Shown: positions 11,037 through 20,103, numbered from the stretch's first letter. The stretch: DNA of 22,380 nucleotides from Podila epigama (GCA_015679605.1 JAAAVE010000327.1:1-22380), one strand, 5' to 3'. The notes: generated by a model from the letters alone, not told the origin. Made by a program: numbers and translations.

Positions 11037-11049
11037 ATTCAACAAGTAC

Positions 11050-11055
11050 AATAAA
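11050..11055 (+). terminator. Polyadenylation signal AATAAA for the phosphatase gene
   Basis: A canonical AATAAA about 95 nt after the stop codon, within the 155-nt gap to the stop of the convergent Abraxas-like gene. Assignment is by position only. Confidence 0.5.
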
Positions 11056-11110
11056 CAATGTCAAATTGACTTTATGATATTGCATTGACGTTTCGTTTCG
11101 AACGAGCGTC

Positions 11111-12715
11111 TTATAGCAGATTTGGTCGGGATGACAGCGAGCTCACTGACTCTGTATGTTGGATGGAAGGCTGATAAAATCCTGGCGAATCGCGAGATAA
11201 TGGAATTTGCGGCGAGACGGTGGGCGAGTGGTAGTCCGCTTTGTCTCCTTGTGGTGGGAACGTCCTTTGCTGTGAGCTGTTCGGCCGCTGAGCTAGAGAA
11301 AGCTGCCTCTTTAGCTCCTCGATTTCATCCAGTGCCTTCTTGACATTTTGCTCAGACTCAAGCACACTCTGAACAAGAGCCTTTGAATGAACATATTAAG
11401 TTACATGAAAACCTACAGAGTTATAGTCGTTCATTCTTCACTTGTAGACCAGCTTTTGGCTTTAAAACATGTCATACCTTGGTAGTCCTGGAAGAGTCCT
11501 TGTACATAGCCTCATGTCCATCGATCAGTAGATGTGTAGGTACATTTCGAACTGACGACATCAACCTATTGCTCGCATCAAACCTAAGTGTAGATAACAT
11601 TGTGCATAAGTGAAAAGTAGCATATAACAATTCATACATGCTCATGTAATACTCAGCAACCAAGAATACCTTGCCGCCTCTACAGCAAGGTTGGACTGGA
11701 ACGACTGATAATCCTCCTGAGGGCTTTCAACCATATTGGATACGTCAATTGACATGGTGTCAAAAGAACTATCGACGGCGGAAATGACATGTGAATACGA
11801 CTACTTGAAACGATATCGCGTGAGCATTAAACCACCACAGCATCTTCACAATGTCATGTACCTCTCGTCATCGCCAACAGACCAAAAGGTGTATTCGTAC
11901 TCATGCGTTGACATATTTTCATTAGTCTTCGCTGTGATCAGTGCCACAGAGACTGGTAAAAAACTCGAGCCGCTTAGCCCGTATCTGCTTCTCGATTCAC
12001 TGCCAACTTGGCCGCCATCATATTGATTTGAAGCAGACATGGCCCTTGTCTTCTCAAGATACATTTTCAGATTAAGGGCCACGACCTTGTCACGTACAGA
12101 TAATTGATGAGTCTCACTCCGCCTATATCTCAGGTATCCCAAGATGGAAAGCTTTAGGATGTATGGGTTAGACCTCGACATGCATCACCCATACTAAGTC
12201 TGAAGGCTATTTTCTGAGTAACAGAGACGCAAGTTCTCATACATTCGGTGGGATACTATACTTTTGCAGTATGGTGTCATCGACGTTTCCTGAAAAGTCA
12301 TAAAATTTTGGTAGGTGAGGCTCAATCTTGTACACTCCTTGAACCACTACAGCACCATATTTTTTCAAAAAAAATAAGAACAGTTTGAGTATCATGACTT
12401 TCAGATAGTACTCAGTTCTACAAAGTGACTCTTGGATTCTCACCAACAGTGACATGTTCTGTTTTGGTCCGTATGTCAGAAGCGTCATCAACAACCGATC
12501 GCGTGTTAGAAACGACTGTTCCCAAAATTAGTCCTTCCTAAATGAGGTACAATAGAAATGTCATGTCAAGATGATCTTCAAGATCTGCTAATAAGAACTC
12601 GAATATCCTATTCTGAGACACATACATAATCTACCCTTGCATTAGCACAATCAAACAAGATTGTTGAAAGAAGGATGCCGCTGATTTGAGCGCGTAGTCG
12701 TGGGGGGGTCTCCAT
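11111..12715 (-). CDS. Abraxas/ABRO1 (FAM175)-like MPN-domain scaffold protein, seven exons
   Basis: Minus-strand exons 12715-12626, 12537-12444, 12346-12243, 12151-11862, 11768-11670, 11583-11478 and 11380-11111 join in frame to 350 residues. Colinear similarity to human Abraxas/ABRO1 covers the start (QISGILLSTILFDCANARVDYEGLILG split by intron 1), the strand/loop GVYKIEPHLPKFYDFSG, then GYLRYRRSETHQLSVRDKV, the STHEYEYTFW segment, and a C-terminal coiled coil (about residues 245-285: SRTTKALVQSVLESEQNVKK). There is no JAMM zinc motif, as expected for an MPN-minus scaffold. In animals and plants this protein recruits the K63-deubiquitinase BRCC36 to the BRCA1-A or BRISC complexes. The C-tail is Ser/Pro-rich and lacks the BRCA1-binding SPxF end. 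Exon 6 has a second in-frame acceptor 18 nt downstream. Two out-of-frame ATGs lie upstream (12777, 12770), relevant only if transcribed. Confidence 0.75.
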
Positions 12716-12869
12716 GTTGAAAGCGTGAGGTGATGGGACTTGCAAAATACTTTGCAAACGACTCGGCCATTTTGCATGCATGTCTCAAAGTTGGCTCCCC
12801 TTAATGAGAAATTCCGTTCTTTTTTTTTTGCGCCCTTGCTGGGTGTTCTCTCACATCACACATTCCTTC
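12716..12869. promoter_or_regulatory. Short divergent promoter region, Abraxas-like / GST-kappa
   Basis: Only 154 nt separate the start codons of the minus-strand Abraxas-like gene and the plus-strand GST-kappa exon, so the two start regions must overlap. It contains a T8 run near 12821 and no recognisable core element. Confidence 0.45.
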
Positions 12870-13016
12870 ATGACATCACGCGCGAGCATTCTTCTGTATT
12901 ATGACCTGGTTTCGCCCTACACATACATGGGCTTCAAGTTGTTCCAGCAGTTCCGTCAGTCCTGGAAAGAGGTTGACGTGACGCTAACGCCGCTGCTACT
13001 AGGAGGGGTTACGGCG
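12870..13016 (+). pseudogene. First exon of a glutathione S-transferase kappa / DsbA-like gene, apparently truncated
   Basis: Forty-nine codons starting MTSRASILLYYDLVSPYTY, followed by GFKLFQQFRQSW and LTPLLLGGV, match the N-terminal thioredoxin-fold start of GST kappa / 2-hydroxychromene-2-carboxylate isomerase. The SPYTY segment covers the catalytic position of the family. A clean donor (GTAAGG) follows at 13017. I searched the next 1.5 kb by eye in all plus frames for the expected continuation (a GN-PP motif, then the helical insert and the C-terminal TWGVPxF-type segment) and found nothing. Reading through the donor stops after 9 more codons. Either the rest of the gene has been lost or displaced by the repeat-rich DNA that follows, or a very long intron is present. 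Confidence 0.6.
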
Positions 13017-13297
13017 GTAAGGGGAGTTGAGGAAAGGCACGGTTGAAATGTCTTTCATAACATGGCATCTCATGGCATCATGAATACACATGTAGTCAGT
13101 CAAGAATAAGCCGCTTTTCGAGTTTCCATCCAAGAAAAACTGGGAGGGTTTAGATTGCGGACTTATAGCCCTACTCAACATAGTTGTTTTATTGGGATAA
13201 TGTGTACGTAAAAAAAGATAATAAATAAATGAATAAAAATTAGTATCTTGGATATGATTCTGCATGTCAAGTACTGTACAAAGCAAGTGTAACTTAC

Positions 13298-13706
13298 TCG
13301 AAAGGCCATAGGTTTTGCACCGTCTCCACGACGGTACTCGCTATTGCGATTTTGCGGTTGGGTCCGCTGGAGGTGTGTTGGCCTTACAGAACGCGTCGAT
13401 GCAATGTCGTCAGGTCCCTCTCCAATTGCGGTATTCGCGTGATGGTCGCTGTGGACCATCCGACAAGACTCCGCCGAGCCTTCTTGTTCTTCTCGCCACA
13501 TTGGCTGAAGCGGGCTGAGATGCGACAATCGTCCATTCGATTGGATCTCTTGAGGCTATGTGCGTGTACATTGGAAAGGAACACATACAATAAATTATTA
13601 GCACTGTGGTCATTACCATTATTACACCCTATTGAACTATCTCCTTAATAGATCAAGATCCTAGAGCTCGATTCTTACCTTGCTCACCAATGTCTTGCGG
13701 AAATGT
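13298..13706 (-). other. Unidentified splice-flanked open segment, minus strand
   Basis: From 13555 to 13298 the minus strand has a TAG acceptor, an 86-codon segment open throughout in one frame, and a good GTAAGT donor at 13297. It reads as a polar Arg/Ser/Glu-rich stretch ending RRGDGAKPMAFR. A second donor (GTAAGA) follows a short open stretch ending near 13671, with an ATG at about 13706, but the phase of that reading (MTFPQDIGEQ plus one base) does not match the long frame. I recognise no family. It may be an exon of a decayed gene or a chance arrangement. Confidence 0.25.
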
Positions 13707-13715
13707 CATGTGTCG

Positions 13716-13776
13716 ATGGTGGTGGTAATGGTGAATGGTAATTGGTGGTGGTAATGGTAATAGAACTGGTAATGGT
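13716..13776. repeat. Imperfect GGT/AAT trinucleotide repeat
   Basis: Irregular GGTGGTGGTAATGGT-type units, purine/T-rich on the plus strand, directly before the inverted repeat at 13784. Confidence 0.8.
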
Positions 13777-13783
13777 CGAGTCG

Positions 13784-13822
13784 AGGCACGTCCACAGGCC
13801 AGCAAGGCCTGTGGACGTGCCT
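13784..13822. repeat. Perfect 17-bp inverted repeat with 5-nt loop
   Basis: The left arm 13784-13800 (AGGCACGTCCACAGGCC) is the exact reverse complement of the right arm 13806-13822, separated by AGCAA. The arms are GC-rich in an A/T-rich region. No coding frame explains it and no T run typical of a polymerase III terminator follows directly. It could be a foldback-transposon remnant, a cruciform or a protein-binding palindrome. Confidence 0.92.
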
Positions 13823-13964
13823 TACGTGGTCAGGTTCGGTCTGGGTGAGGATAAGGATATGGATGTGATGATGTGATGAACAGGGTATTTTTTTTGAGAG
13901 AGTGTTGTGTCAAAGATGAGGTGAAAGTGAAATATAGGTTGTGAAAGGAGCCAGCCCTGTTCGG

Positions 13965-14265
13965 CAGAGGCGCGGTGTGGATATGTGAATATGGCCATAC
14001 AATACTTGAGCTTTACTCTTTCAGAAATGCATGGAGGAAACAAGTTGTCGACACATTGTATGGATGAAACGATATAGTGTCGACACCGCGCATGGAGGAA
14101 ACAATAAGGCGTCGTCACTAGCCTTTGGTGAAGAGGAGCATAGTGCGGTTGGATATGTGAATGTGGACATGCGACTCAGAGGGCAAAAATGCCACTCTCT
14201 TCTCTGCCTCTTTCAAACGTGCGTGGAGGGAGGTATCAATAAAAATTCGAGCGTCCACACTAGCC
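13965..14265. repeat. Degenerate tandem duplication of about 150 bp with internal 30-bp sub-repeats
   Basis: Copy A (about 13965-14123) and copy B (about 14131-14265) share blocks in the same order: TGGATATGTGAATRTGG, CTCTTTCA followed by TGCRTGGAGG, CAATAA, GCGTC and CACTAGCC. Within copy A, three sub-repeats start at 14029, 14058 and 14090 (GCATGGAGGAAAC-like, each with a GTCG core, two of them GTCGACAC). Spacing is 29 and 32 nt. Confidence 0.7.
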
Positions 14266-14303
14266 TCCACATCTTATTGCCTCAACGCCTGACACCTATA
14301 CGG

Positions 14304-14504
14304 ATGTTTTCTTTGTTGTTATGCACCACTCTCTTCCTAATGGCGAGTGCCACAATAGTTCGGCTAAACAAACAGAGTGCAAAGTACTGCCGTATGGCTT
14401 CTTTGCGAGAGGAATTGATTTGGGTATTACCATCTCAAGCACCACGTCGCCCTCGAACAACGTGTTCATTCGCGTACTTGAAATTTACAATTTTTTTTTG
14501 CTAA
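14304..14504 (+). pseudogene. Possible decayed small secreted-protein gene
   Basis: The ATG at 14304 opens a frame of 66 residues whose first 18 look like a signal peptide (MFSLLLCTTLFLMASATI). After about residue 27 this frame becomes Arg/Pro-rich and unconvincing. A neighbouring frame (from 14321) instead reads through beta-strand-like sequence (GIDLGITISSTTSPSNN), ending in a T-rich stretch. A frameshift near 14,375-14,400 would link the two, which suggests a damaged secreted-protein gene. No family is recognised, and chance cannot be excluded. Confidence 0.2.
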
Positions 14505-14803
14505 AAAGAAAAATCACGAAGGTCTACAATAGCAGGAGTCTGCGATCATGTCGCGTGCAGGTAGTTCGTAGTCAGAGGCAGGTAGGCAAAAAGGAAACAA
14601 GTCGGGCGCGGATGTGCGAAGGTATTCCTGAACAAGTGTCAACATCGATAGCAGATGCCATTTTTTTCTGAAGCAGTGTGGTTGCCTTCTTTTTCTTTCT
14701 TTCGCCTCCCCCTGGATTCCTTATCCTCTCTGATTTCCAAGCCATATCATACACCATCTTATTTTGCCTCCTTTTCACACTTCTTCTCCTCGGCATTCAG
14801 CTC

Positions 14804-14983
14804 CTATAGCTCTTCAAGCTGCATAATAGTGGCAATATTTAGCAATGTTACTAGGATCGCAGCTGCTCGCCGTGCGTGATGATACTTCTACAAGGAAAGA
14901 AAAATATTTAGTGTGAGGGACAACCTAGAACAAAATGTATCTTTGAGAGTCGCGTTACCCATTGAAATGAGAAATCGACTGAA
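14804..14983 (-). other. Possible decayed exon pair, minus strand
   Basis: A donor-like GTAACG (about 14958) and a good TTGTAG acceptor ending at 14888 frame a 28-codon stretch (ARRAAAILVTLLNIATIMQ inside) that stops at TAG 14806-14804. Beyond the stop the same frame continues as a Glu/Lys-rich stretch (ELNAEEKKCEKEAK). This looks like the start of a disrupted protein, possibly a transposase N-terminus, but I cannot identify it. Confidence 0.15.
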
Positions 14984-15919
14984 TTTGGTCGATGTGGAAT
15001 GGAAGTGGATGGGGAATGACAGAAACGAACAAAGTGTTTCTGAGGTTTTTTGGGGTTCGTGATCACGACTTTGTTAATAGAATGGGAGGAAAGCCGTGTT
15101 TTGAAGGACGAAAAAGTTGAAAATTTGAGAAATCGTCATGAAATTGCAATCTTTGACGCGATGTAGATCCATCAGGAGTGATGATGAAGTCGCTTCGATG
15201 GATTTGCAGGTCTAATCACACTTGAATCTATAGATGAGGAAAGTCTCGGGACATTTGAAAACGTCCAGCATATTTTTTTTTACGTACAACATACAACTTT
15301 GCTGTGCAATGCAATAGTGACCGTTGATGAAAGCTAAAGATCTGTGTGCTTTTTTTTTTTTTTTTTTTTTTTTCTCACCCTTACTTTTTCCCGCGCTTTA
15401 CATTGCAAGAAAGCGAGACGACATTCTCCTTGAAGATGGCGTTACGCTTTTGCTTGTTTTCCCCATTAATGCCAATGGCACAGACCCCTGCATAAGGTCA
15501 CCTGTACGACCATGGAGACCACTGCTAATTGACAATATACATGCCCCCCCTCTCCATAACTGCACGCGTTCTTGGTGGATGCTACAGGTTTGCCAACAAC
15601 GCGTACTTTTTTTAATAATATTATTGTTGTTTGGTAAATGCATTCCCGCTTTTCAGTCTCAACAGGAACAACAACCACACAGTGGTGTTACGCTTTCTCT
15701 CTCTCTCTCCTTGACTCCTTCGATCCCTCGTGTTTCTGTCAGTGACATGCATCTTTTGGAGCCATTACAGATGATTCTATTTCTGTGGTTTGTCCAGTAC
15801 TTTTTCTTTTTTTATTTTTTTTTTATTTTTTTTTATTTTTTTCACTTTTACAACATTTCCGCTCATACACCTGTCCATTTGCGCACATTAATACAGCACA
15901 CAACAAACTCATTATTATC
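14984..15919. other. Gene-poor T-rich stretch upstream of the secreted-peptide gene
   Basis: No credible gene. It contains a run of 24 T at 15350-15373, a short CT-dinucleotide tract near 15698-15711, and a long T-rich block around 15800-15845 just before the peptide gene, probably part of its promoter and 5' UTR. The 199-codon open frame here is mainly poly-Phe and poly-Leu from T-rich DNA. Confidence 0.5.
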
Positions 15920-16117
15920 ATGAAATCATATACAGTAATCAGCGCACTTTTCCTTGCTCTCTTCCTCTTGACGACCAACACCTATGCCAACGCAGTCCCT
16001 GCACCTACTCCCTCGCCCCCGTCGCCCACCAATGGTGATGGGTTCATCATAGATTGTCCCAAAAACTGGGATCCAAGAGCAGGCACAGGTCCTGTTTGCA
16101 AACCATCGCCACATTAA
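15920..16117 (+). CDS. Small secreted peptide precursor, 65 residues
   Basis: The precursor has a textbook signal peptide (residues 1-24 or so: a Lys, a hydrophobic Leu/Phe core, then NTYANA as a likely cleavage site). The predicted mature part is about 40 residues with a Pro/Ser/Thr-rich start (VPAPTPSPPSPTNGDG) and a compact C-terminus with two cysteines 13 residues apart (DCPKNWDPRAGTGPVCKP). I recognise no named family. It could be an extracellular signalling or effector-like peptide, or a wall-associated peptide. Start: the ATG at 15920 begins the signal peptide; the upstream in-frame codons come from T-rich DNA. AATAAA follows 63 nt after the stop. No intron is needed. Confidence 0.7.
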   Translation: MKSYTVISALFLALFLLTTNTYANAVPAPTPSPPSPTNGDGFIIDCPKNWDPRAGTGPVCKPSPH

Positions 16118-16179
16118 ATGGAGGGCAAAGCTTCAGGCATGTTTTTGTGTGTGTGTGCCTCCACTTTTTTACTTACACA

Positions 16180-16201
16180 AATAAAAACCGTTCATTTTAT
16201 T
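16180..16201. terminator. Back-to-back polyadenylation signals
   Basis: AATAAA at 16180-16185 on the plus strand fits the end of the secreted-peptide transcript. TTTATT at 16196-16201, an AATAAA on the minus strand, fits the end of the convergent JHD1 transcript. Assignment is by position. Confidence 0.5.
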
Positions 16202-16303
16202 TTTATTATTAACAAACTTTTTATTTTGATCAACATAGAGCTTTGATTCTTGACTCTTGAATAAAAGGGTAATCAGAACGCCTACTTGAATTTTCACATC
16301 TCC

Positions 16304-19300
16304 TTACTGCATCGGAGACCGCCGTCGTTTCCTTGAAGTTGTCACTTTTGTTTCGGTGACCACAAGACAAGAAGGAGACGGAGATAGGGAAGGAGAGGGA
16401 GAACGAGAAGAAGTAGTAGAGGAAGTAGTAGATGAAGAAGAAAGAGAAGAAGATGCTGTAGAGGATTCGAGTACTCTTTTTCTCAGTCTTGATCGCTTCG
16501 TGATAAAAGATTGCTCCGTTTGATCCTCAGTAAGATGCAGTATTGATGTTGATGCATCATCAACTACAGGCTCTGTTGAATTCTGTTCTCGTGTGTCTGT
16601 CACGTCCGAGGTTGTCTCCTTTTTCAAATTCGGTTCATATACCGCAAGTTCTGGCACAGATGTCTCCTGTGTGACAACAGCAGGGCTGGAACTCTTACCA
16701 GTACCATCATTACTTGATGCTTTCTTTCCTTCATTCTGCTCTGATTGATGTTGTAATGGCTCTGGTTGTGGTTGTGGTTGTGGTTGTATCTGTGGTTGTA
16801 TCTGTGGTTGTATCTGTGGTTGTTCATGTAGTTGTGCTTGTACCTGTGCTTGTGTTTGTGCCTGAACATGTGCTTGCGGCGGTATCGGCAGTCGTGTCTG
16901 AAACTGTGAATCAACCTCTGGCTGTACCTCTGGCTGTACCTCTGGATCCAACCCATACTGACTTGATTCTAGAGCACCATTCCTCAATGACAGGACATCT
17001 TCCACTGCATCCTGTAATTCGTTCAAGAGTGAAAGGCAACCACGTTCAAGTTTCCCAAACCGTCCCGTCATCCATGCCAAAGCCTCATCTGGCACAGCAT
17101 TCTTCATCAATCGCTTCTCATCTGCGTGCAAAGGACATTTTTTGCTCTTGATCTGGCTTTGTTGTTCTGCAAGTCGTTTCGTCAGTTCTAAAAGTCCTTT
17201 GAGTTCAACTGTAGATAGCTGGGAAAGTGTGCCTTTTTTACAGGAATAGGAAAAGAGAAAAAGAAAAGACACACAAAAAGATGAGGATATGTGGAATAAC
17301 GGTGCACTGACACATGTTCAGACCTTCTAGGACTTGGCAATCGATACCAGGAATATTATTGCATTTCGAGTCAGGTATCAATAAACAATTACCTTTACCA
17401 CGACGTGCATACTCGAGGGCTGCATACCAATTGAGTCGGTCGAACCATGGGAAACGAAACTTTGCAGGAGTAAAAGTGTCCACTTCGATCTGTGCAACAC
17501 GGTTCTGCATGGGGATACAAAGACCGTTGATAAAATTGCCGCCAAAGACAATCGAGTCCGTGGGAGTATAAACTGCGTGAATCCAACCAGACGGAATGAA
17601 TCTATGATTTCAAAGGATATATAAAGGATGTTGTTCGTCGCGTCAGTACTCGTTCCAGGGTTCTCTTTCATATAAAAAGATCCACCATATATGTTGCTCA
17701 TTGCACATCATTTACAGAGTGTCGCCTTGATGGAGCTCCAACTTGTAACACTGTCCATTGGCCAGATCACCGAAAAAGGTTTCTGACATGCCAGCGGTCA
17801 ATCGAGACCATTGAGCATACTGCTCCAAATGAGCGTCCGTCGGTTCTACGATGTAAAAGATCTTGGATCCAGAGAGGATGTGATAAAACACCTAAAGCGT
17901 AAGTGAGAATGAGAGTATAGATGGACATTAGCCATATGCTCCTTCTTTTTTTTCCTCTAGTAGGGTTGATCCTATGTTCTTTCAAGATTCCCGGTCAACA
18001 TGCAAAGAGTCATACAGATGATCCACCGAAATCGATATGACTAGCAGAGCAACAAGATGTAAAGAAGTGTTTTAGTCAGTCTTACGTTTCTTAAAACAGG
18101 CCTTCAGCACGATATTGACACTAGGGCAAAATGAGTGCAGGAAAAAAAATACAAAAGACTTACAAGTTTGTGAATGATCCTTGAACACTCATCAGGCAGT
18201 ATAGTTGTACTCGCGGCGCCTCCTTTTTCCTCTCGGCTGGCCAAAAGCTATTGACCCAATCTAATTCTCTTGAACAATAGAAAGACGGGTAGAGGACAAT
18301 AGAGACATGAGCATAGAACAATAGGGAGATTGGAAGAGAAAACAAGTAAGTTGAGATGGCTCATTCAAAAAGAATAGATTGGCAAGATCGTGTTAAGCAA
18401 AGAAAAAAAAACGAAACAAACATTCACCAAAGCAAGCAAAAACAAAGAAAAGAAAGAAAAAATGCCACTCACTGGACAATCCTGGGTATCGTGATCTGCT
18501 TTGCCAGTGGAGTGCCTGTGATCTCAAGACTGATGACATTGCAGATGCGCTTTTTGTTCTTGGAGACAAAGTACTTTGCCCATTGCCTCATGGTCCATTC
18601 TGTGAGCTCTGACTGACTTGCAACATCGATCACAGGGATCATACGATCCGGCCCTACTGCATCCCTGATCGCATTCACACTGAGTGACCTGGGCGGAAGC
18701 TGCATCCCAAGAGACTTGACCGTCGTCGATTTGGTGTGATCCTTGTCCTTGATCTCGCCCATTTCATCATCGTCATCATCATCATCCCCATCAGGATCTA
18801 CAATGATGGGGACAGTAAAGCCCGTTTTCCGCAAGTAATCGAGTGTGAGTTCTTCTCCTGCTATCCGGCGCACTAAATCTTTGCTGGATAGAAAAGTGTG
18901 CGAATCTAGAATATCCTTCCATTTTGACTGCATCGTCATTGCTGCTCTTTCTGCCGCCATTTTCCTCTCTCTGAATGTTTCTGGGTCTAACAACAATACA
19001 GCATTGAGGAACGAAAGGAGGATAAAATGCGTCATGTCAACAACAACAACAACAACAACAACATAAAAAACATTATTGAAAAACTACTAGACCACACTTG
19101 AACCGGAGACCCATCCCATCCACATTTTCGACATATCATGCCAATGGTCAATACCTAGAGGAGTACTTGGTCCAACGATCGGTTCACACACTCGACAGTG
19201 ATACTTATCAAGTCCCTCACATGTCTGGACCGACATGGAGATGCAGACCAGGTGATAAAAGACACCACAGTTGTCACACCCAATCTCAATCCCCGTAGGG

Positions 19301-19558
19301 GTCACCTTGGGGCAAAGCGGGCACCTGTCGGACTAAAGATGGGTGTATCGGGTGGAGAGACAAAAGGACAAAAAAAAAAAGGTGAGAAAAAGAATGAGCA
19401 AAGCGCGAGAAGCACCACCTACACGTATTGCGCACACACAATTGTGACAACAGGTAGCCTTGCCCCATTTCTACTTGAAATGGATGAGAAGAAAAAGTAA
19501 AGACCCACAGCGTACATGTAAGTGCAACAGGTACCTTGCTAGGGGATCTGGACTCCAT
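16304..19558 (-). CDS. JHD1: PHD-JmjC histone demethylase, JHD1/KDM2 type, nine exons
   Basis: Minus-strand exons 19558-19535, 19470-19423, 19332-19155, 18986-18473, 18268-18164, 18040-18016, 17891-17716, 17601-17393 and 17232-16304 join in frame to 735 residues. A PHD finger is complete (C28, C31, C43, C46, H51, C54, C70, C73), preceded by an extra Cys cluster, CCHNCVC. The JmjC core has the Fe(II) triad H291, D293 (HIDFGGSS) and H365 ([15 protein letters not shown]), with K308 in the 2-oxoglutarate position. KDM2-family neighbours [25 protein letters not shown] and [10 protein letters not shown] are present. Family role: Fe(II)/2-oxoglutarate-dependent removal of methyl groups from H3K36 in the nucleus. 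An Asp run (about seven) interrupts residues 150-160; the C-terminal third is disordered, with Gln/Pro repeats (about 525-593), Ser runs and a basic end (SRKRRR) that may be a nuclear signal. Exon 8 has two in-frame donors 6 nt apart. The 8-codon first exon is the least certain part. Confidence 0.9.
19038..19062. repeat. CAA trinucleotide microsatellite in a JHD1 intron
   Basis: About eight CAA units, lying in the intron between the PHD exon and the following exon of JHD1. Confidence 0.9.
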
Positions 19559-19734
19559 GCAGAAGAAACAATGAGATAGATAAATGGGGGATAAAAAAAA
19601 AAAGAAGAAGCGCGGGTTGTAACGAAAAGACAGAAAAGGAGTGGGGAAGCTGAAGACATCTAAATCGATGCTGGATTTATTGGCTCTCGTTTTACGGTGT
19701 AAATCTGCGGCACCTGGCAAATGGCTGTTGGCCT

Positions 19735-20103
19735 TTATTGCCACAATACACCTTTCCAAAAGCCCTCATAACATTGATGTTGGTCAAAGGGTGCATCGCT
19801 GGCCATTCCATAGTCCAGGGCTGTATTGTTATACTTATAACTGGTGGTATCCATGGGTTCCAAACAATAATACCCACACCAAGGTGACCTCCCAATACAT
19901 TGAGCCAGAACCGCGTTTACGCTTAGCAAGGCGAGTGCAAGCAGCAACAACCTTTCGGACAGAGTCTCTCCTACAGATCCTGGCCTCTCATTTACGCGGC
20001 ACATCGAATGCTCGTGGTATGACACGTATTTTGGACTTGGCACTTGCATCGCTCGTCGCCACATCCCCGTCATCAACCCCAAGGCCCCATTTCGCGGTTC
20101 CAT
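19735..20103 (-). CDS. Unidentified 122-residue ORF, minus strand, doubtful
   Basis: An ATG-started frame on the minus strand ends in TAA at 19735, with an AATAAA (plus-strand TTTATT near 19676) about 55 nt later. It contains one hydrophobic stretch (LLLLALALLSVNAVLAQ, near residue 55) followed by a Cys/Tyr/Trp-rich tail (CIGRSPWCGYYC). The alternative minus frame also gives a hydrophobic segment (VTLVWVLLFG), so the frame is not certain. Upstream of JHD1 on the same strand. The 207-codon plus-strand frame over the same DNA looks like a shadow. No family recognised. Confidence 0.25.
   Translation of the reverse strand: MEPRNGALGLMTGMWRRAMQVPSPKYVSYHEHSMCRVNERPGSVGETLSERLLLLALALLSVNAVLAQCIGRSPWCGYYCLEPMDTTSYKYNNTALDYGMASDAPFDQHQCYEGFWKGVLWQ

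Noticed and set aside
13700-14300. CRISPR-like array
   Set aside because: The repeats are degenerate, directly adjacent without unique spacers, and the genome is eukaryotic.
15324-15923. 199-residue plus-strand frame
   Set aside because: Mostly Phe/Leu from T-rich DNA; it ends at the secreted-peptide gene in another frame.
16714-17151. 145-residue plus-strand frame rich in valine
   Set aside because: It is the antisense of the JHD1 Gln/Pro repeats.
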